This document shows, in pieces, positions 60,242-64,000 of a stretch of 64,000 nucleotides of DNA. How positions within the stretch are numbered: position 1 is the stretch's first letter; every line of letters begins with the position of its first letter. The position numbers were made by a program, and so were the translations under genes. Origin of the DNA: Myripristis murdjan (Eukaryota; Chordata; Actinopteri; Holocentriformes; Holocentridae); NCBI RefSeq assembly GCF_902150065.1, contig NC_043996.1, positions 17,332,985 through 17,396,984 of the forward strand, given 5' to 3'. The notes beneath the pieces are model-generated. The model was not told the origin of the DNA. It saw nothing but the letters and a program-made list of their open reading frames with translations, and searched no databases.

Positions 60242-62129
60242 CCTCCATCAGCTTGCAAACTTCTTTACATAAGCATGCAAATGGTAACCTGCCATACACT
60301 AGCGAGCGCTTCACACGTTTTGACACACACAAGCCTTGATGCTTGGTTGGTCACATTTTCAGCTGTCATGGTTCTGCAGTACCAACACCATTGTTTGTTC
60401 GGTGTCCAATTGGGCCACGCTTTATTCTAGAACAGAGAATATTTATACCAAGTGGACCTCTGGTCACTGAAACCTCTGCCAGGTCAGTCTTAATTGGACA
60501 CAGCTTTATTTGGCTGTTGCGGCTGGAAAATGCTATTTTACACACAAAGAAGACCCGAACTAACCCTGGAGTCAGCTTTGGGCCAGCTGAAGGAGGTTAT
60601 TTCGGTTGGCTATAGGAGATGGTATACCATTCTACCCATGACAACTGTACTGGCCATCACTATTGGATGATAATATGACAAAGAGAAATTGGCAGTAAAG
60701 TTGTCTTTCCCATTGAGAATGATGCCGCATTCCTTCCTTCCCTGCCCAGTCCATGTCTGTCGTTGTGGCTTCATCCAGACAGCTGTTTTGTGCATTAACT
60801 CTCCCCAGTTTAGACTTCACCCTAGCTGTGTGGGACAATAAAGGCTCGCCATGCTATTTACAGGACCGGGCATCTATGGTGGTCCAAGGCCTCGGCTGGC
60901 CGAAGGTTTGCAGCAACATGGATCCTGACGTAATGGATAGACTGGAAAATGGGGGCCACATGTTTGCTCAGTCTGAGACTGCAAAGTATGAGGATTGATG
61001 GTGTAGTACACTGGACCGAGAGGTTTACAGTGGGGCCATTATAGAAGTTCATATTTCACCATATTCATAAGTGACTAAGAATGCTGAAGGAACTGGTGAA
61101 GTCTGATTTTGTTTCATTGAAAGTCACTGCAAAAACTCTTACATGTAGGTTCACATTAGGTGAGGCATACATTTTTTTTTTTTTTTATCCTAGTTTCACC
61201 AAGAACAATAATTAGATAGAAACAGATTCTGTTGGCCTACCTTTGGCATACCGTGCCAATGAGATGGTTTTGTGGAGTGTAGGCCCTGATCTCCATAAGG
61301 CAGCAGCCCAAGCAGCAGGCATCCACCTTAAAAGGTCTTTCAAAATAAAAGACTTGGCGGCCATGGTGGTCAAAGCCCTGCAAGGAACAGGCACGCGCTG
61401 GACCACAACACTGGAGGCACACACAAGAACTCTCTGAGAGAAGGGACAAATTGAGAATGAAATAAAAGAAAAGAAAAGGACACACAGGAAACATATTCAT
61501 TCATTCTCTCTTTTGAGAGTCTAGTGAATACATGTGAGTTGAATGTTTTCTCTCTGTTAGGACATGAAGCTGCTGTACACAAATAACAGAACCTTCCACA
61601 GCCATAAACAGCTGCGCTCTGCTTTCTCCAGCGGCGATGCTGTAGATCCTTCTGGGAACACACTGTGGACCTACAACAAGGAGGCATTATTCAATTGGAA
61701 TGGACAAATCACAGCATCTAAAAAACATCTTTTATACATCTTTACACTCAGATAAGTATGTGCACACACTCATTTTGACTGACCTTGCAGCTCTGGTCTA
61801 GCTGTGATATGTATTTGACTGACTGTGTCTAGCATTTCCATGCAGTCTGGTCCTGCTGCATCTCCAAGCCTCTGCTCCCCAACCTCAGGTCCCCTCAGGG
61901 CCCCTGGTGCTTGCACATGCCCATTCTCCATCTTATTCCCGAGCACCAGGCCTGAAAGCCGCTCTCTAGATGCCCAGTCAGAGTGCACTGGGTGGGGCTG
62001 AGGTCCAGGTGAGACCTGAGACTCACAGGAAGGCCTGGCTTGGCCACGGAAAGCTCTGAAGATCATCTGGATGTGATTCTCTCGCTCCAGTCGACCGAAG
62101 GGAAGAGGCTGATTGGTTACTGCTGACAT
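59116..62129 (-). CDS. Phospholipid scramblase family protein
   Basis: Scramblases of this family are palmitoylated, membrane-associated proteins that respond to calcium. Exons: 62129-61784, 61670-61593, 61433-61241, 60165-60054, 59962-59863, 59340-59282, 59142-59116; every junction is GT-AG and phase-consistent, giving 304 aa. After a variable N-terminus (1-105), family blocks follow in order: YSIAAGESRAQLFMAVEESS (about 125-144), CCGPARACSL, QVFYFERPF, the cysteine cluster CCLGCC (181-186, the palmitoylation site in PLSCR1), RWSMFTPLLEVCD (206-218), GSCCPCRCFSNQEFQ, GTIWKKWPGF, and a C-terminal hydrophobic helix (287-301) ending FFEMS. The calcium-site equivalent, D269-N280 (DHEYFGLEVPLN), keeps only part of the PLSCR1 acidic pattern. 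The donors after exon 1 (GTCAGT), exon 2 (GTTCTG) and exon 4 (GTATTA) are weak, but phase and homology require them. It resembles the divergent scramblase group of fish more than PLSCR1; I give no symbol. Confidence 0.9.
60179..60240. repeat. (CA)n microsatellite, about 31 units
   Basis: The longest uninterrupted dinucleotide run in the window. It ends only about 14 bases from the acceptor side of scramblase exon 4 (60165), so on the transcribed strand the exon is preceded by a (TG)n run. Confidence 0.95.
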
Positions 62130-63201
62130 AGTCTGAAATTCAATACGAATGTGGAATTAAGTAAATAATCAAACATCCCATCATTCTCAGTGTGAGAACA
62201 ACAGGTGAGGTATGAATTAAGTTTTTTTTTTTTTAAAGAGTTTAAATTCACAATGTTCAGTCTTTGTTAAATATGGCAGACAAAGGTGAGCACATTAGCA
62301 AATACCTTTCACGTTGCTTAATTATGTACTAGATTTGTGTGACATAAAATGTGAATGATAAAAAAGTACAATGAGGGGCATAAATCTTACAAAAATGATA
62401 GAAAAAGTGCTTCCCAGTGTTTTATAAGTTTCTAATCTGGAAGTCTTAACTGATATTATTTGAGTTGTCCTCATAAGATGTACAACAAATGATGTTCTGT
62501 CTAATGTATATTATTTCCATTAGATTAAATGTAGAAATTTCATTTACAAAGAACAGTGGTGTTTTAATAGGAAGTTGGGGATATGTAGTTACTCATTTCA
62601 TAGAAAATCATGGGCTATATTATTGTCTAACTAACAAAACCAACAATGCAGAGCAGCACTGAAAATCCTTACAGTACAAAGTTTAACAAAATACTATTTT
62701 ACTTTTTTCTGTGACAGGAGGCCTTCATGGTCCTTTTCTTAACTTCTGAATTAATGAAGAAAAGTTAAGGGACAACAGCTTTTTCTTCAACCACACTGTT
62801 TTTCTCACTGACTCAGCCAGTTCCCTGGCACCAATATAAATAAGACACAGTGGTCTTTCGTCACAGTTGCCATCCTGCAACTCCTTTTTATTCATGTCAC
62901 ATCCACTCGCAGTCCTGTCCCACAGTCCTGTCCCCTCTTACAATATATTACACATGCAATACTGTGCATTACACCATCACAAAACTGATTGCAGCAACAA
63001 AAATTATGGTGGTACCACAGTGTAGAGCTGCTTAATGCTCTGCATATATAGTGATTGCTTCGAAGTGCAAGACGTGCACAGAAAGAGTGACTACACCAGG
63101 TGCTCACATAGCTAACATCCTCCTGAAGTATTTAACTTTTCTTAAACATAAGCAAAAAGACAAAATGATAACACTACACCATCAAATGTCTGCGGCTTAC
63201 C
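62130..63201 (-). other. Scramblase 5' intron, possible untranslated first exon upstream
   Basis: On the minus strand an acceptor (GTATTGAATTTCAG) ends three bases before the ATG at 62129, so the coding start sits at the head of a spliced exon. A donor (GGACG then GTAAGC, 63196-63200) could close an untranslated first exon ending at 63201. No other gene was seen between. Confidence 0.4.
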
Positions 63202-64000
63202 GTCCGTGGTCCACCTCCAGGTATGTACAGACGGTGGTAAGATAATATGAAGGAGCAAAGAACTGTGAAGGAAAGAGCCAGGCGAGTGTTTGAATCCTCA
63301 TGATCAGGAGGGGTTAAGCACGGCCCTTTTTTTTCCCCACTGTTTGTGTGAGAATTCACGTAGTAATGTTTGGCTTTGTGTATCCGTGTGTGTGTGTGTG
63401 TGTGTTTGGGAGGTCTCACTCCCACTCTTCTCCCTGGCTCTGTCTCACCCCCTGACTCCGTTTCCATCCCAACCAGCCGGATCTGCCTTTTGTTGGGGTA
63501 GAAAGGCATCACTCAGCCATGTAATTGAAATCCTGCTTCCAGAGATGGGGGCAAGAGGAGGGTGGGTGTGTTTTAAGGGGTAGTTTGGGGTGTGGGGAGG
63601 TTCTCGATGTTCTCATGTGCCCCCAAGAAGATGTGACACAAACAGTGTTGATGACTGGATTGAGATGTCCAAGACAATCAACTGTGCAGAAGACAGACTG
63701 ATGGGGAAAATTTTACTTTAATTGATTAAAACACATTTGGAGCATTATATTTGCTGTAAATACCTTCTGTTGTTCACCATTTATATGTGCGATGAACACA
63801 ACAGAAAGTCTTGTTGTAGGGAACAGTTAATCAAGGCCAATAGCAAATGAGTAGTTATTGCAAACATTGAGCTGACTCAGAAAGATGACACAACTCACTG
63901 ATGACAGAAGTGTTTACACTTAACATTAAAATTCTTCTTTTTTGTTACACAGCTTCAACCACATTTTACACCCTCAATAATCAGGCACAGCTGATATCAG
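63202..64000. other. Right edge, no gene recognised
   Basis: It contains a (TG)n run (63389-63405) and may hold the promoter of the scramblase gene. I see no coding exon. Confidence 0.45.

Noticed and set aside
60610-60838. Minus-strand frame resembling a scramblase C-terminus
   Set aside because: A loose alignment was made at first, but the true later exons were found at 60165-59116 with clear homology and phase; this frame lies in intron 3.

Overview
The window is teleost fish nuclear DNA, probably from a percomorph. Evidence: short spliced genes with GT-AG introns, dense (CA)n/(TG)n microsatellites, nonautonomous hAT-type repeats common in fish, and protein sequences that align with vertebrate families. 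No virus-like element was recognised.

Layout, left to right. (1) About 1-13.2 kb, minus strand: the first two coding exons and long introns of a CAMSAP2-type microtubule minus-end gene; the rest lies beyond the left edge. (2) 16.1-18.1 kb, minus: single-exon coding sequence of ticam1 (TRIF), the TLR3/TLR4-pathway adaptor. (3) 25-37 kb, plus: a candidate spliced noncoding transcript whose last exon carries the mir-181a-1/mir-181b-1 pair at 35.6 and 35.9 kb. (4) 39.0-43.6 kb: two four-exon CC chemokine genes of the CCL20 group in head-to-head orientation, separated by a pentanucleotide satellite. (5) 44.1-54.5 kb, plus: calpain-10, complete in 12 coding exons (669 aa). (6) 54.7-58.9 kb, plus: eif4e2 (4EHP), complete in 7 exons (236 aa). 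(7) 58.9-63.2 kb, minus: a complete 7-exon phospholipid scramblase family gene (304 aa), tail to tail with eif4e2.

Functionally the window mixes innate-immune genes (ticam1, two chemokines), post-transcriptional regulators (mir-181a/b, the cap-binding translational repressor 4EHP) and cell-biology genes (CAMSAP, calpain-10, scramblase). They do not form a pathway. The neighbourhood combines genes that lie on three human chromosomes (from memory 1q32, 19p13 and 2q36-37). The most notable items are the mir-181 cluster with a substituted mature mir-181b, its host transcript, a RHIM-like motif at the end of ticam1, and the paired chemokines. All exon models were read by hand from splice sites, reading phase and remembered homologues; no alignment was run.
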